DNA of 64,000 nucleotides from Bacillus sp. FJAT-14578 (lineage in GTDB: Bacteria > Bacillota > Bacilli > Bacillales > Bacillaceae_H), in NCBI RefSeq assembly GCF_000504165.1, contig NZ_AYSE01000001.1, forward strand, positions 682,001 through 746,000. Direction: 5' to 3'. A program made the position numbers and the translations under genes. The notes under the pieces were generated by a model, which made no database searches, was not told where the DNA came from, and saw nothing but the letters and a program-made list of their open reading frames with translations. Below, in pieces: positions 52,567 through 62,940 of the stretch. Each line of letters starts with the position of its first letter. Within the stretch, counting starts at the first letter, position 1.

Positions 52567-52662
52567 ATGTCCAATAAAAAGATGCAAAAAATAGTCGTCA
52601 TGCTCATGCTTGGCACAATGATATTAACTACATTGCTGGCGGGCCTAACCATGTGGCTTTAA
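52567..52662 (+). CDS. prli42: stressosome-associated protein Prli42
   Basis: A 31-codon gene encoding MSNKKMQKIVVMLMLGTMI then LTTLLAGLTMWL: a basic cytoplasmic head and a single membrane helix. This matches Prli42, a tiny membrane protein conserved in Firmicutes that, in Listeria, anchors the stressosome through RsbR. GAGGGAGAG lies upstream of the ATG. It reads away from the epimerase gene and towards a terminator at 52735. Too short for most gene finders. Confidence 0.9.
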   Translation: MSNKKMQKIVVMLMLGTMILTTLLAGLTMWL

Positions 52663-52734
52663 TACGTAAAATGCGGTGGCGACTGCTTAATCTTGAGAGA
52701 TATTCGCGCAGCGTTTTATATTTTTATTAAAAAC

Positions 52735-52767
52735 AAAGCCCCAAGCATATTCAATGCTTGGGGCTTT
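52735..52767. terminator. bidirectional terminator between prli42 and yqjB
   Basis: AAAGCCCCAAGCAT and ATGCTTGGGGCTTTT around a five-base loop, adjacent to the yqjB stop. Confidence 0.92.
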
Positions 52768-53295
52768 TCATGGACTCAATGTTTCCGCGGATACTGCTCC
52801 TTCTTGCCGGGCCAGTTCTTCAAACGAAAGTGTTGTTTTCACCACCAACACTTTCGTTCCTAAAGGTACTTGATCATATAACCATTCGATGGATTCGGGA
52901 TGAAAGCGAATGCATCCTTCCGTTACATACTTGCCAATTGATTGTTCATTGTTTGTACCGTGAAGTCCGTAAATGCGTCCATCCGTCTCTCTTGCATCAA
53001 ATCCGATCCACCTTGTTCCCAAAGGATTTTCCGGATCCCCTCCTTGTATATCCTTTCGTCGGTAGTATGGATTTTTAGCCTTTACGACAACGGTAAATTT
53101 CCCTTCTGGCGTGAGTTCTGGTTCTTTTCCCGTAGAGATGGGAAACACGTACTGAATTTCCCCTTCATCAATGAACACCGCTTTATTGTTTTCCTTATTT
53201 ACGATAATAAAAGGATCTCCTAAAACCGGGTTTGTTCCCAGCGGCCAAATCGGAGAGAACATGGATAACAGCAGCATAGAAAAAATAATATTCAT
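52768..53295 (-). CDS. yqjB: L,D-transpeptidase YqjB
   Basis: A 175-residue secreted YkuD-type enzyme that cross-links or modifies peptidoglycan stems. Residues 1-22 form a signal peptide (FSMLLLSMFSPIWPLG). The catalytic region is IYGLHGTNNEQSIGKYVTEGCIRFHPES, with His and the nucleophilic Cys in the HGTN...GCIR pattern. I start at ATG 53295 after GGTGG; the longer frame adds 16 residues without support. Matches B. subtilis YqjB next to yqjA. Confidence 0.9.
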   Translation of the reverse strand: MNIIFSMLLLSMFSPIWPLGTNPVLGDPFIIVNKENNKAVFIDEGEIQYVFPISTGKEPELTPEGKFTVVVKAKNPYYRRKDIQGGDPENPLGTRWIGFDARETDGRIYGLHGTNNEQSIGKYVTEGCIRFHPESIEWLYDQVPLGTKVLVVKTTLSFEELARQEGAVSAETLSP

Positions 53296-53352
53296 GATTT
53301 CCACCGCCTTTTTCTTATTTTCCGTAAGACGATGGGAAAGCATGCATGAGAA

Positions 53353-54303
53353 TCATTCTACTTTCAGTGATTTTTTAATCAGCAAATATTGTTCAACTTC
53401 TCTTACAAACTGATGCAACTGTGCCCTTGCTTCAAATTCCTCCCTTGTTTTAGGGAGAGACTTTTCTTTAAATTCCTCCTGCAATTGTCGTAATTTGATA
53501 AGAAAAAGCTGTGCCGTATTTCCCGGGTGAATACATAGGCTCAATTCTTCGAGAAAATCTGCAATCATATATCGTTGTTCGACAAATGGTTCAATGGATG
53601 TCACAATCGGCAAAACACGTTCAATGATCTCGAATTGTTTTTCGCGTGTTTTAAAATAATGATAATAATAGTTTTCTGCGCGTAAAAAGTGATTTTCAAC
53701 ATCCCTGAATGCAAGGCTCTTTCCTTCTTCGATTAAACGGGCCGTCTCTGTAATCTCTTTCCCCATCCAATGGCTTTCATTCGTCCTTAAATATGTAATC
53801 ATTTCTTCAAAGATTTTGCGGAAATTATGTTCGATTTGTGTTTGGTATTGCTTGAGCTTCGAATCAAGACTTGGCATATATAAATTGACAAGAAGAGCCA
53901 CCCCGATTCCAATCACAATAATACCAATTTCATTTAATACAATCCCCATAGTGACATTTTGTTCGGAATAAATATGAAGAGTGATAACCGAACTTGTTAC
54001 GACGCCTTCGGTAATTTTAAAGAATACGGTAACCGGAATAAAAAATAAAATCATAAGTCCAATCACGACAGGATGATAACCAATTCCTTCAAAGAAAATG
54101 AACGAAAAGAGAATGGCCAATATGCAGGCAAAAAACCTGGCGGATGCACTTTGAAGAGATTTTCTCTTAGAGTTTTGGACGCATAAAATCGTCAAAATAC
54201 CTGCAGAAGCAAAATAATTCAAGTGAAAAAACTGTGCAATGATAATGGCCGCAGCTGTGCCAACTGCTGTCTTGATGGTGCGGTAACCAATTTTAAATTT
54301 CAT
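53353..54303 (-). CDS. yqjA: aromatic acid exporter family protein YqjA (DUF939)
   Basis: A 316-residue FUSC-like membrane protein. The N-terminal 140 residues hold about four to five spans (TIKTAVGTAAAIIIAQFF; ASAGILTILCVQNSKRKSLQSA; VVIGLMILFFIPVTVFF). The C-terminal half is a cytoplasmic helical DUF939C domain. MKFKIGYRTIKTAVG from ATG 54303 is the usual start; ATG 54327 with AGGA six bases upstream is the alternative. Proposed to export small aromatic acids by family likeness only. Confidence 0.85.
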   Translation of the reverse strand: MKFKIGYRTIKTAVGTAAAIIIAQFFHLNYFASAGILTILCVQNSKRKSLQSASARFFACILAILFSFIFFEGIGYHPVVIGLMILFFIPVTVFFKITEGVVTSSVITLHIYSEQNVTMGIVLNEIGIIVIGIGVALLVNLYMPSLDSKLKQYQTQIEHNFRKIFEEMITYLRTNESHWMGKEITETARLIEEGKSLAFRDVENHFLRAENYYYHYFKTREKQFEIIERVLPIVTSIEPFVEQRYMIADFLEELSLCIHPGNTAQLFLIKLRQLQEEFKEKSLPKTREEFEARAQLHQFVREVEQYLLIKKSLKVE

Positions 54304-54441
54304 TGTATCGTAAGCCCCTATATTCATTTTTTGTCCTGATCTAACAGGCTTTCTGCTTGAAGTTTCACTTCACCCTGTCTTTAGTTTACGAAACATTGAT
54401 CGAATGCAACAATAAAGTTTAAGACATGATTGCAAAGAATG

Positions 54442-54475
54442 AAAAAAAGATGACCATAAATGGTCATCTTTTTTT
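54442..54475. terminator. terminator of the artPQR unit
   Basis: AAAAAAAGATGACCA and TGGTCATCTTTTTTT around a four-base loop, directly after the artR stop. Confidence 0.93.
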
Positions 54476-54477
54476 CA

Positions 54478-55200
54478 TTATAGCATCTTTTCCAAGAAAT
54501 CTTTCGCTCTTTTGCTTTTCGGGGCCGAGAAAAATTCAGCCGGAGGCGCATCTTCTACTAAGAGTCCCCCATCTAAAAACAACACTCTGTCTGCCACTTC
54601 TCTTGCAAAGCCCATTTCGTGTGTCACAATGGCCATGGTCATTCCAGTATGGGCCAGTGATTTCATTACTTCCAATACTTCTTTAACCATTTCCGGATCA
54701 AGAGCGGACGTTGGTTCATCAAATAAAATGACTTCAGGATTCATCGCCAGCGCTCTCGCAATCGCGACACGCTGCTTTTGTCCTCCTGATAAGCGGTTCG
54801 GATACTCATTCGCCTTTTCAGCCAAACCGACTTTCTTTAATAACTCATGCCCTTTTTCTTCCGCCTCTTTTTTAGAGACTCCCTTTACCGTCATCGGTGC
54901 ATATGTTAAGTTTTCAAGAACGGTCTTATGAGGGAAGAGATGAAAATGCTGAAATACCATTCCGACATTTTGTCTTACCTTCATAATGTCTGTTTTTGGA
55001 TCAGCAATATCCTGATCACCAATCCAAATATGACCATCCGTTGGTTCCTCCAGCAAATTCATGCATCGCAAAAAGGTTGATTTCCCCGAACCGGAAGGAC
55101 CTACAATTGCGACAACTTCCCCTTCTTTAATCGTTGTCGAAATTCCTTTTAGTACTTCCAGTTTTCCAAATGATTTATGAAGATTGTCAACTTTAATCAC
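54478..55200 (-). CDS. artR: amino-acid ABC transporter ATP-binding protein
   Basis: A 240-residue polar-amino-acid ABC ATPase. Walker A is GPSGSGKST (residues 34-42), the signature [15 protein letters not shown], Walker [14 protein letters not shown] and the switch His in VTHEMGFA. It overlaps artQ by eight bases. It energises the ArtPQR importer; arginine is the assigned substrate in B. subtilis (yqiXYZ), inferred here from synteny. Confidence 0.95.
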   Translation of the reverse strand: MIKVDNLHKSFGKLEVLKGISTTIKEGEVVAIVGPSGSGKSTFLRCMNLLEEPTDGHIWIGDQDIADPKTDIMKVRQNVGMVFQHFHLFPHKTVLENLTYAPMTVKGVSKKEAEEKGHELLKKVGLAEKANEYPNRLSGGQKQRVAIARALAMNPEVILFDEPTSALDPEMVKEVLEVMKSLAHTGMTMAIVTHEMGFAREVADRVLFLDGGLLVEDAPPAEFFSAPKSKRAKDFLEKML

Positions 55201-55852
55201 TTTTTCTCATTCTCCTCTCGACCGCCTTGCCAAGGAGCGTCAAGCCGATAACCATTATATAGTAAATAAGACCGGCTAAAAGAAGCGGCTCAAAATAGCG
55301 ATATGTTTGACCGCCTACAATATAAGCACGACGCATGATATCCATGGCGCCAATTACTGTTACTACGGCTGATTCTTTTGTAAGAGTAATGAACTCATTC
55401 ATTAAAGCCGGTAAAATGTTTTTCAACGCTTGCGGCAAAATAATGTCTTTCATCATTTGTCTATAAGGAATACCCAACGCAAGGGAAGCTTCACGCTGGC
55501 CCTTGTCCACCGCCAAAATTCCTCCGCGGATAACCTCGGAAATGTATGCTGCAGAGTTTAAGCCGAACGCCATCACCGCTGCAGGATAGGCATCGATTTC
55601 AAATCCCAAAATTTGCGGCAATCCAAAATAAATAATTAACAATTGCAGTACTAGCGGTGTTCCACGGAATACAGATGTATAAGCATCCGCTATCCATGCC
55701 AGTACTTTTACTCGCCCAATCTTAAATAACGCTAAAACAATCCCTAATGTAAATCCCAGCAATGCCGATGCCAGGACAATTTTTATCGTTACCCATATCC
55801 CTTCTAATATATAAGGGATTGAGGGCAGGATTTGCGTAAAGTCCAAATTCAT
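55193..55852 (-). CDS. artQ: amino-acid ABC transporter permease
   Basis: A 219-residue inner-membrane permease of the His/Glu/Gln/Arg type with about five spans. The ATPase-contact EAA loop is [25 protein letters not shown] at about residues 133-153, and [18 protein letters not shown] is the usual permease start motif. It lies 36 bases after artP and overlaps artR. Same order as B. subtilis yqiXYZ. Confidence 0.95.
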   Translation of the reverse strand: MNLDFTQILPSIPYILEGIWVTIKIVLASALLGFTLGIVLALFKIGRVKVLAWIADAYTSVFRGTPLVLQLLIIYFGLPQILGFEIDAYPAAVMAFGLNSAAYISEVIRGGILAVDKGQREASLALGIPYRQMMKDIILPQALKNILPALMNEFITLTKESAVVTVIGAMDIMRRAYIVGGQTYRYFEPLLLAGLIYYIMVIGLTLLGKAVERRMRKSD

Positions 55853-55888
55853 GCCCGACCCATTCCTCTCTCTCCGTCAATGTTCAGC

Positions 55889-56689
55889 TTATTGTTCGCC
55901 GCCAAACCATTTCACGATTAATTTGTCTACTTCGCCATTTTCTTTCATTTCATTTAACACACGGTTGAATTCTGTTGTTAGCTCGCTTTCTTTAGGAAAT
56001 GCGATGGCAGAACCCGCTTCTTCCTCATTCTTATCTTCAATGACAAAACCAGTCATCTCTTTATCTTGTTCAAAGAAACCTTTCGCCACTGTGTCTTCAA
56101 TGATTGCAGCATCAAAGCGGCCTGATTTCATTTCTTGCACTAATTCCGGAATGCGGTTGCGGTTTTCAATTTTAATGTTTACCTGTTCTTTAATTTCTTC
56201 CGCTTTTCCTTCTTGGATGGAACCTACTTGTACACCTACCGTTTTTCCTTTTAGATCTTCCAGCGTCTTAATTCCGCTGTCTTTCGGTGTGACAATCATA
56301 TGTTTTGCCTCATAATAAACATCTGAAAAATCAACATTCTGCTTGCGTTCTTCTGTCGGTGTCATACCAGCTAATACAAAATCCACCTTACCCGCTTGAA
56401 TGGCAGGAATAAGTCCGTTGAAATCGATATCCTGCACTTCGACTTCATAGCCAAGCTCTTTTGCGATCGCTTTTGCTAAATCTACGTCAAAACCGATAAT
56501 TTCATCACTTTTTGCCGTATCAATGTATTCAAATGGCGGATAATCCGCAGATGTTCCCATTGTTAATACCTTTTTCTCTTCTGCCTTTTCTCCTTCAGCC
56601 CCATTTGCTGAATCATCACTTGTACCGCATGCCGCCAGCATTCCAATCACAAGCATACTCATCATGATCAATGATAGCCATTTTTTCAT
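55889..56689 (-). CDS. artP: amino-acid ABC transporter substrate-binding lipoprotein
   Basis: A 266-residue exported binding protein. The signal peptide ends in the lipobox LAAC (Cys21), so it is lipid-anchored. The SBP family 3 fold shows LTMGTSADYPPFEYID, IGFDVDLAKAIAKELGYEV and VDFVLAGMTPTEERKQNVDFS. The Asp and Arg of the ligand alpha-amino/carboxylate site are present (D in DFVLAGM, R in EERKQ). A sigma-A-like promoter is 47-75 bases upstream. Arginine as ligand is inferred from synteny. Confidence 0.94.
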   Translation of the reverse strand: MKKWLSLIMMSMLVIGMLAACGTSDDSANGAEGEKAEEKKVLTMGTSADYPPFEYIDTAKSDEIIGFDVDLAKAIAKELGYEVEVQDIDFNGLIPAIQAGKVDFVLAGMTPTEERKQNVDFSDVYYEAKHMIVTPKDSGIKTLEDLKGKTVGVQVGSIQEGKAEEIKEQVNIKIENRNRIPELVQEMKSGRFDAAIIEDTVAKGFFEQDKEMTGFVIEDKNEEEAGSAIAFPKESELTTEFNRVLNEMKENGEVDKLIVKWFGGEQ

Positions 56690-56735
56690 GACTTTGCCCC
56701 CTCGACCTTTTTAAATTTTTTTAAAATTCAATAAT

Positions 56736-56764
56736 ATTATGAAATAAGTTTGTGGCTATTGCAA
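56736..56764 (-). promoter_or_regulatory. candidate sigma-A promoter of artPQR
   Basis: On the minus strand TTGCAA, a 17-base spacer and CATAAT. The region around it (56690-56917) is very AT-rich and otherwise featureless. Confidence 0.45.
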
Positions 56765-56917
56765 GCATCATTTCAACAAATATATCTTTATTCAACAAGA
56801 TGTATTTTATCACATTCTTATAATTATGCAAACTTATTTTTAAATATAGATTAACCATATTATCGTATTAATATTACTATTTTAAAAAAGTAAAAACCCT
56901 CAATTTCTCTAATATAA

Positions 56918-56956
56918 AAGACGGTCACCCCTAATAGAGGCAACCGTCCTTTTTTA
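56918..56956 (-). terminator. terminator of brxB
   Basis: On the minus strand AAAAGGACGGTTGCC and GGTGACCGTCTTTT with a short loop, overlapping the brxB stop. Confidence 0.85.
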
Positions 56957-57391
56957 CACTTCTTCACAATATTGATCAAAAGCTTGTTGAAGTTTTGTCA
57001 CAACAGACATTGGATCATGCCCTTCAATTTCATGACGTTCAACCATCGTCATTAACTTTCCATCTTTTAATAAAGCAAAAGATGGGGAGGATGGCGGATA
57101 ACCGACAAAATAATCACGGGCATGCGCTGTTGCTTCTTTATCTTGTCCTGCAAATACCGTCGCTAAATGGTCTGGACGCTTATCATAATGAACAGCATGG
57201 GCTGCAGCCGGTCTGGCAATGCCCCCTGCGCACCCACAAACGGAATTGATCATCACTAGAGTCGTACCATCCTTTTTAAACGCCTCTTCTACATCTTCCG
57301 GTGTTTTAAGTTCTGTATAACCAGCCGCCGTAATTTCTTGACGCGCTTGTCTTACAATATCATTCATGAATAAATTGAAATCAATATTCAT
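56954..57391 (-). CDS. brxB: bacilliredoxin BrxB (YqiW)
   Basis: A 145-residue thioredoxin-like protein that removes bacillithiol from protein mixed disulfides. The active site is the CGC motif at Cys52-Gly-Cys54 ([16 protein letters not shown]). [20 protein letters not shown] is the second family block. It stands between the mut genes and artPQR as yqiW does beside yqiXYZ in B. subtilis. A good promoter (57424-57453) precedes it. Confidence 0.96.
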   Translation of the reverse strand: MNIDFNLFMNDIVRQARQEITAAGYTELKTPEDVEEAFKKDGTTLVMINSVCGCAGGIARPAAAHAVHYDKRPDHLATVFAGQDKEATAHARDYFVGYPPSSPSFALLKDGKLMTMVERHEIEGHDPMSVVTKLQQAFDQYCEEV

Positions 57392-57423
57392 CTTGAAAAC
57401 CTCCTCTATATTTGCGTAATATC

Positions 57424-57453
57424 ATCATACCAAGGATCCCTAAGCATTTTCAA
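57424..57453 (-). promoter_or_regulatory. sigma-A-like promoter of brxB
   Basis: On the minus strand TTGAAA, an 18-base spacer and TATGAT, ending 33 bases before the brxB ATG. Confidence 0.55.
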
Positions 57454-57540
57454 ACAAATAATCTTTTTTAGAAAGAGGTTTAAACCTTTTTCTTCCTGGT
57501 AATAATAATAGTACATCTAAATCCATACCCCTAAACTCCC

Positions 57541-57586
57541 AAAAAAGATGAGGTTATGCAGCTAGCTGCATAACCTCATCTTTTTT
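57541..57586. terminator. 46-base perfect palindrome after meaB
   Basis: AAAAAAGATGAGGTTATGCA then GCT and the exact complement with no loop. It starts two bases beyond the meaB stop and has T-runs on both strands. Confidence 0.92.
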
Positions 57587-57588
57587 AA

Positions 57589-58581
57589 TTATTTTTCTTG
57601 TTCATATGCCCGAATGAGACAGTCAACCGCCTCTGATACTGTCATTTCTCTATTCATCATTTTTGTTTCTACCATCGGCAACATGCTTTTTATGCTCTCA
57701 TTTCCATAAAACGAAGCATATAGATACTCTGAAACCATCGCTTCAAGCCAATACTTCATCTGCTTGTCTCTTTTCTCTGTCAAAAATCCATGTTGACGGC
57801 AATACGTTACATACTGCTGAACATTGTTCCACACTTCTTCGATCCCTTCTTTATAAAGGGCAGAACATGTAAGCACCTTCGTGTACCAACCTTTTGTTGT
57901 CGACTGAAGAAAATGTAAAATGGTTTCATATTCTTGTTTCGTCACCAATGCTTTTTTCAAGTTATCTCCGTCTGCTTTATTGATACAAATTAAATCAGCC
58001 AGCTCCATAATGCCTTTTTTCATTCCTTGAAGCTCATCTCCCGCTCCGGTTAACGCGAGAAGCAAGAATAGATCGACCATATCTTTGACAATCGTTTCTC
58101 CTTGCCCGACCCCCAATGTTTCAACGATGATGACATCAAAACCGGCGGCTTCACAAAGTAGAATCGATTCCCTCGTCTTCCGGTGCACTCCCCCAAGCTT
58201 GCCTTGAGAAGGGGAAGGACGAATAAAAGCTTGGGGGTGGCGGGAGAGCTCTTCCATTCTCGTTTTATCTCCCAAAATGCTCCCGCCTGTAATGGTACTG
58301 CTTGGATCGACAGCCAGTACCGCCACTTTATGGCCCAATCCGCATAAATACATGCCAAACGCTTCAATAAACGTGCTTTTCCCTGCACCGGGTACCCCCG
58401 TAATGCCAATTCTTACCGACTTCCCGGCATGTGGAGCAATCCGCTTCAGCACATCCTGCCCTTTCTGAAAATGACGGGGAGCATTGCTTTCGATTAGCGT
58501 AATGGCCTGTGCGAGCATCGCTCGATTATGTTGTAAAACACCTTCTACATACTCCTCAACCGTTTTCTCTTTTCTCATCAT
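57589..58581 (-). CDS. meaB: methylmalonyl-CoA mutase-associated GTPase MeaB
   Basis: A G3E P-loop GTPase that protects the mutase and gates loading of adenosylcobalamin. The 330-residue product has Walker [52 protein letters not shown] (switch region) and the base-recognition NKAD. The C-terminal dimerisation arm follows. ATG 58581 (or 58578) lies after GGAG and inside the mutB 3' end (26-base overlap), so translation is coupled to mutB. Confidence 0.94.
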   Translation of the reverse strand: MMRKEKTVEEYVEGVLQHNRAMLAQAITLIESNAPRHFQKGQDVLKRIAPHAGKSVRIGITGVPGAGKSTFIEAFGMYLCGLGHKVAVLAVDPSSTITGGSILGDKTRMEELSRHPQAFIRPSPSQGKLGGVHRKTRESILLCEAAGFDVIIVETLGVGQGETIVKDMVDLFLLLALTGAGDELQGMKKGIMELADLICINKADGDNLKKALVTKQEYETILHFLQSTTKGWYTKVLTCSALYKEGIEEVWNNVQQYVTYCRQHGFLTEKRDKQMKYWLEAMVSEYLYASFYGNESIKSMLPMVETKMMNREMTVSEAVDCLIRAYEQEK

Positions 58582-60763
58582 GCCACTCCGTTTCCTCATA
58601 CCCAAGTCGTTTTTTGATTTCAAGCAGCACTTGTTTGGCAGCATTCGGAATAACGGTACCAGGGCCAAAAATCGCCGATGCCCCGTTTTGCAGCAAAAAC
58701 TCGTAATCTTGCTGAGGAATGACTCCCCCTACCACGACGACAATATCTTCACGCTCATGTTTTTTCAACGCTGCAATTAATTGGGGCAATAGGGTCTTAT
58801 GCCCTGCGGCCAATGAGCTCATCCCAATGGCGTGAACATCGTTTTCCACCGCTTGAACGGCCGTTTCTTCCGGAGTTTGAAACAGTGGTCCGATATCAAC
58901 GTCAAAACCCAAATCGGCAAAAGCAGTAGAAATGACTTTCGCTCCACGATCATGCCCGTCCTGGCCCATCTTAGCAATCAGTATTCGCGGCCGGCGGCCC
59001 TCTTCTTCTGCAAATCTCACCGTCATCTCTTGTACGTCTTTAATTTGCTCTTCGTATGCGAACTCCGAGCTATATACTCCACTAATAGAGCGGATGGTCG
59101 CAGTATGCCGTTTGGCGACCTTCTCAATCGCTTCGGAAATTTCTCCAAGCGTCGCTCTGGCACGGGCCGCTTCCACCGCTAGAGCCAGTAAATTGCCTTC
59201 GCCCGTCTCTGCCGCTTCCGTAATGGCCCTCAACGTTTCTTCTACTCGCCTATGATTTCTTGAAGCACGAAGCTCTTCCAGCCGCTTCATTTGCTTCAGG
59301 CGAACAGCCGTATTATCAATGTCTAAGATGTCGAGCGGCTGCTCATTTTTTACTCGATATTTATTGACTCCAATAATCGTCTCTATTCCAGAATCGATTT
59401 TCGCTTGACGTCTTGCCGCCGCTTCCTCAATTCTCATTTTCGGAATTCCCGTTTCAATGGCTTTCGCCATGCCCCCAAGCTGCTCGATTTCCTCCATATG
59501 TGCCCATGCACGGTTCACGAGCTCATTTGTCAATGATTCTACATAGTAAGAACCGCCCCATGGATCAATGACATTGCAAATCCCTGTTTCATCTTGCAAA
59601 TACAACTGAGTATTTCGGGCAATTCTCGCTGAAAAATCGGTTGGAAGAGCAATCGCTTCATCCAGTGCGTTCGTATGCAGCGACTGTGTATGGCCAAGTG
59701 TTGCCGCCAATGCTTCTAAGCATGTACGAATCACATTGTTATATGGATCTTGTTCCGTCAAGCTCCAGCCTGACGTTTGGGAGTGTGTGCGTAAGGCGAG
59801 TGATTTGGAACTTTTGGGATTGAACTGCTTCATGAGCTTTGCCCACAAGAGGCGGGCCGCCCTCATTTTTGCCACTTCCATAAAATAGTTCATGCCGATC
59901 GCCCAGAAGAATGACAACCTTGGGGCAAAAGAGTCAATATCGATTCCCGCTTTTAAACCCGTCCGAACATATTCCAATCCATCTGCCAATGTATAGGCAA
60001 GTTCAAGATCAGCAGGGGCGCCCGCTTCTTGCATATGATAACCAGAGATGCTGATGCTGTTAAACTTAGGCATATTTTGAGAAGTATACTCGAAAATATC
60101 CGCAATGATGCGCATCGACATATCCGGAGGGTAAATATAGGTGTTTCGTACCATGTACTCTTTTAAAATATCATTTTGGATGGTACCTGAAAGCTGCTCC
60201 AATTTCACCCCTTGTTCCTCTGCTGTCACGATGTAAAAAGCCATGACCGGCAGTACCGCTCCATTCATCGTCATCGAAACAGACATCTGATCGAGCGGGA
60301 TGCCGTCAAATAACACCTTCATGTCCAAAATGGAATCAATGGCAACACCGGCCTTCCCCACATCTCCCACAACGCGTGGATGATCAGAGTCGTAGCCGCG
60401 ATGGGTTGCTAAATCGAATGCAACGGACAATCCTTTTTGACCGGCAGCCAAGTTGCGACGGTAAAACGCATTGCTTTCTTCTGCCGTCGAATAGCCTGCG
60501 TATTGGCGAATCGTCCATGGCCGATTCACATACATCGTGGAATACGGCCCTCTTAAAAACGGCGGCATCCCAGGAAGGAATTGAGGAAAATGAAGGGATT
60601 CAATATCTTCTTTTTTATATAGGGCCTTCACATCGATTCGCTCATTTGTTTGAAAGGTAAATGCATCATAATCGGCGGATGTTTCTTTTTTCTCTTCTTT
60701 ACCTCGTACATTTCTCGATTCTTCATAAAATGAAATTCGATTAAAGTCAGGCTTCTGATACAT
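58556..60763 (-). CDS. mutB: methylmalonyl-CoA mutase, large (catalytic) subunit
   Basis: Converts R-methylmalonyl-CoA to succinyl-CoA with adenosylcobalamin. The 735-residue protein has the substrate barrel ([52 protein letters not shown]) and the C-terminal B12 domain with the cobalt-ligand motif [13 protein letters not shown] and the downstream [12 protein letters not shown]. It starts right after the mutA stop (GGAGGTGGAT as ribosome site). Confidence 0.97.
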   Translation of the reverse strand: MYQKPDFNRISFYEESRNVRGKEEKKETSADYDAFTFQTNERIDVKALYKKEDIESLHFPQFLPGMPPFLRGPYSTMYVNRPWTIRQYAGYSTAEESNAFYRRNLAAGQKGLSVAFDLATHRGYDSDHPRVVGDVGKAGVAIDSILDMKVLFDGIPLDQMSVSMTMNGAVLPVMAFYIVTAEEQGVKLEQLSGTIQNDILKEYMVRNTYIYPPDMSMRIIADIFEYTSQNMPKFNSISISGYHMQEAGAPADLELAYTLADGLEYVRTGLKAGIDIDSFAPRLSFFWAIGMNYFMEVAKMRAARLLWAKLMKQFNPKSSKSLALRTHSQTSGWSLTEQDPYNNVIRTCLEALAATLGHTQSLHTNALDEAIALPTDFSARIARNTQLYLQDETGICNVIDPWGGSYYVESLTNELVNRAWAHMEEIEQLGGMAKAIETGIPKMRIEEAAARRQAKIDSGIETIIGVNKYRVKNEQPLDILDIDNTAVRLKQMKRLEELRASRNHRRVEETLRAITEAAETGEGNLLALAVEAARARATLGEISEAIEKVAKRHTATIRSISGVYSSEFAYEEQIKDVQEMTVRFAEEEGRRPRILIAKMGQDGHDRGAKVISTAFADLGFDVDIGPLFQTPEETAVQAVENDVHAIGMSSLAAGHKTLLPQLIAALKKHEREDIVVVVGGVIPQQDYEFLLQNGASAIFGPGTVIPNAAKQVLLEIKKRLGYEETEWHDEKRENG

Positions 60764-62839
60764 TCAATCCACCTCCAGGTGATTCATTAATTCGTTCAAG
60801 AGGAAAATCGCGTTTGTATTCGGTTCAATGATCCCCTTAGCTCCATTGTTGACGAAAACCTCCCGCCGCTCCTCAATCTGTTTTCCGCTCATATATACAT
60901 GCTTATGAGCAGATGTAAGCTCGTGGATGATTTCTAAACCCAACTCTTCATAAAGCTCATCCGTTCCACATAGAACCCATATGTTCCCTTCCTGCTCACT
61001 GCACCACCGGATGGTTTCATGAACTGAATAAAGAGAATCACTTTGATTGACGATAAATCCTCCCGATCCGAAGAAAGAGTGAGCGAGATCAATTCTCGAC
61101 TTGCATTCTTTTTCATGGCCAAGGACCACAAGGTGAACAGTCGCTGGAAGTGAGTTTTCCGTCAGCTTTTCTAACTTCTCCCTTAATTCCTCAAACTCTG
61201 CGCTTTTTCGCCAATTTGAAATGGGTTCAATCGTTTCTTGTACTGATGATTGTGTAATTTGCTCCATCAAGGATCCGATGGTGGCCCCTTTTAAGAAGGC
61301 CCCCTTAAATGCTTCTATGGAGACATGCTCTACCGTGAGCGATTCATTCAAAATAGCTTTCAATCGGTTCACACGCTGTTCGTAAAAAGCGACATAATCA
61401 AACTTGTTCCTGTCATACAAACGCTCATTCACTTGTGTATAATGCGTAATGCCGACTACACGATTCACACGTGTCTCAACATCTTCCCTTCGTTTATTAA
61501 GCACAGCCTTCAGCTGACATTGGATAAACTGCTGCTTCAACGCTGTTGACATGCCGCCTTTGTCTTCAATTTGCTGAAATAAATGCCAGGCCTTTTCCGC
61601 AAGTTCAGTCGTTAAAGATTCCACATACCATGAACCTCCGGCCGGATCGATTACTTTTGTCAAATACGCTTCTTCACTTAAAATAAGTTGGGTATTGCGG
61701 GCAATTCGCTGTGAAAATTCATTGGAAGGCTGAATGAGAGCATCGAATGGAGTAACATGCAGGCTGTCTATTCCCCCAGCCACTGCAGCAAACGCTTCGA
61801 CTGTCCCCCGAAGCATATTCGTATAAGCGTCATACTTTGTTTTAGTGGTGCGGGATGTTTTCGCATGAATGTAAGGTGTGTATTGGCCGCTTTCCCCTCC
61901 AAAAGCGGCAATCATTTTCGTCCACAACAATTTGAAGGCACGAAGCTTGGCAGTCTCCATGAATAATTGGGAGCCCACTCCAAACGCAAACGAAAAATGG
62001 GGCAATATTTCTTGAAGCGATAATCCTTCCCTCAAAAGAACATCAATATATTCCACTGCTGTAGCAATGGCAAAAGCGAGTTCTTGGACAGCATTCGCCC
62101 CTCCGTTATGGTATACCTCTGTATCTACTACAATTGTTTTAAGCCTCGGGGCGTAATGGTTGGCCCACTTCACATTTTCTAACATATGTTTATACATGTG
62201 CGAAAGGGATAGCGGTGAAGAACCGATTTCTGCTAAAGAAGCAAGCGGATCTATCCCGATGATTCCCTCTATATCTTTCGTTGAAAACCCTTCTTTTTCG
62301 GCATAGGCTGCCATTAATGACAAGAGGGGCAAAACCGTAAAGTTCGTGACCATATGAAGAGGTGTTTGTTCCAAATCAATATCTTTCAGTAGTTTTTCTA
62401 TATCCTGCAAACAACTAACCGGAACACCGTTACCTACTTGTTCTAAAGAAGCTTTATGGGAATCCAGCCCCCGTTTGGTTGCTTGATCCAATTGAATCGC
62501 CAACATCGTCTGACCTCTTTTTAAGGCGGACACAGCCAATCGATTTGTTTCTTCGATTAACGGATGATTGATTTCTTGGGCAACCCTCCACGCTTTTTTT
62601 ACATAGCCTGTTTGGCTGCTTCCCCTTACAAGGGATCCTTCACCAGGCAAATCGTCAATATGTACGGACGATGACACATCCCCTGCTAAATAAAGCGGTT
62701 TCAAAAAGATTTCTTCATAGGTGTTTGTGTGAAGTGAAGCGACGCTCTTCCCTTTTAATGTTCGCTCTACTTCTTTCTTCCACTCTTCCGCACTCACGGC
62801 AGCAAATTCATCGAACGATACTCCGATTGTTGGTTTCAT
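60764..62839 (-). CDS. mutA: methylmalonyl-CoA mutase, small subunit
   Basis: The 691-residue partner of MutB. The barrel is recognisable ([52 protein letters not shown]) but the C-terminal domain lacks the DxHxxG cobalamin motif, as expected for the non-catalytic subunit of heterodimeric mutases. ATG 62839 follows AAGGGGG by seven bases; the GTG just before it is less likely. First gene of mutA-mutB-meaB. Confidence 0.95.
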   Translation of the reverse strand: MKPTIGVSFDEFAAVSAEEWKKEVERTLKGKSVASLHTNTYEEIFLKPLYLAGDVSSSVHIDDLPGEGSLVRGSSQTGYVKKAWRVAQEINHPLIEETNRLAVSALKRGQTMLAIQLDQATKRGLDSHKASLEQVGNGVPVSCLQDIEKLLKDIDLEQTPLHMVTNFTVLPLLSLMAAYAEKEGFSTKDIEGIIGIDPLASLAEIGSSPLSLSHMYKHMLENVKWANHYAPRLKTIVVDTEVYHNGGANAVQELAFAIATAVEYIDVLLREGLSLQEILPHFSFAFGVGSQLFMETAKLRAFKLLWTKMIAAFGGESGQYTPYIHAKTSRTTKTKYDAYTNMLRGTVEAFAAVAGGIDSLHVTPFDALIQPSNEFSQRIARNTQLILSEEAYLTKVIDPAGGSWYVESLTTELAEKAWHLFQQIEDKGGMSTALKQQFIQCQLKAVLNKRREDVETRVNRVVGITHYTQVNERLYDRNKFDYVAFYEQRVNRLKAILNESLTVEHVSIEAFKGAFLKGATIGSLMEQITQSSVQETIEPISNWRKSAEFEELREKLEKLTENSLPATVHLVVLGHEKECKSRIDLAHSFFGSGGFIVNQSDSLYSVHETIRWCSEQEGNIWVLCGTDELYEELGLEIIHELTSAHKHVYMSGKQIEERREVFVNNGAKGIIEPNTNAIFLLNELMNHLEVD

Positions 62840-62940
62840 CACATATCCCCCTTCGCCTCCAATTAATCAGAATAGTTAAAAATATCCTGTACTTTCATCT
62901 TAATATAACCTCGCCAAAATTATCAACGAACAAATTACGA

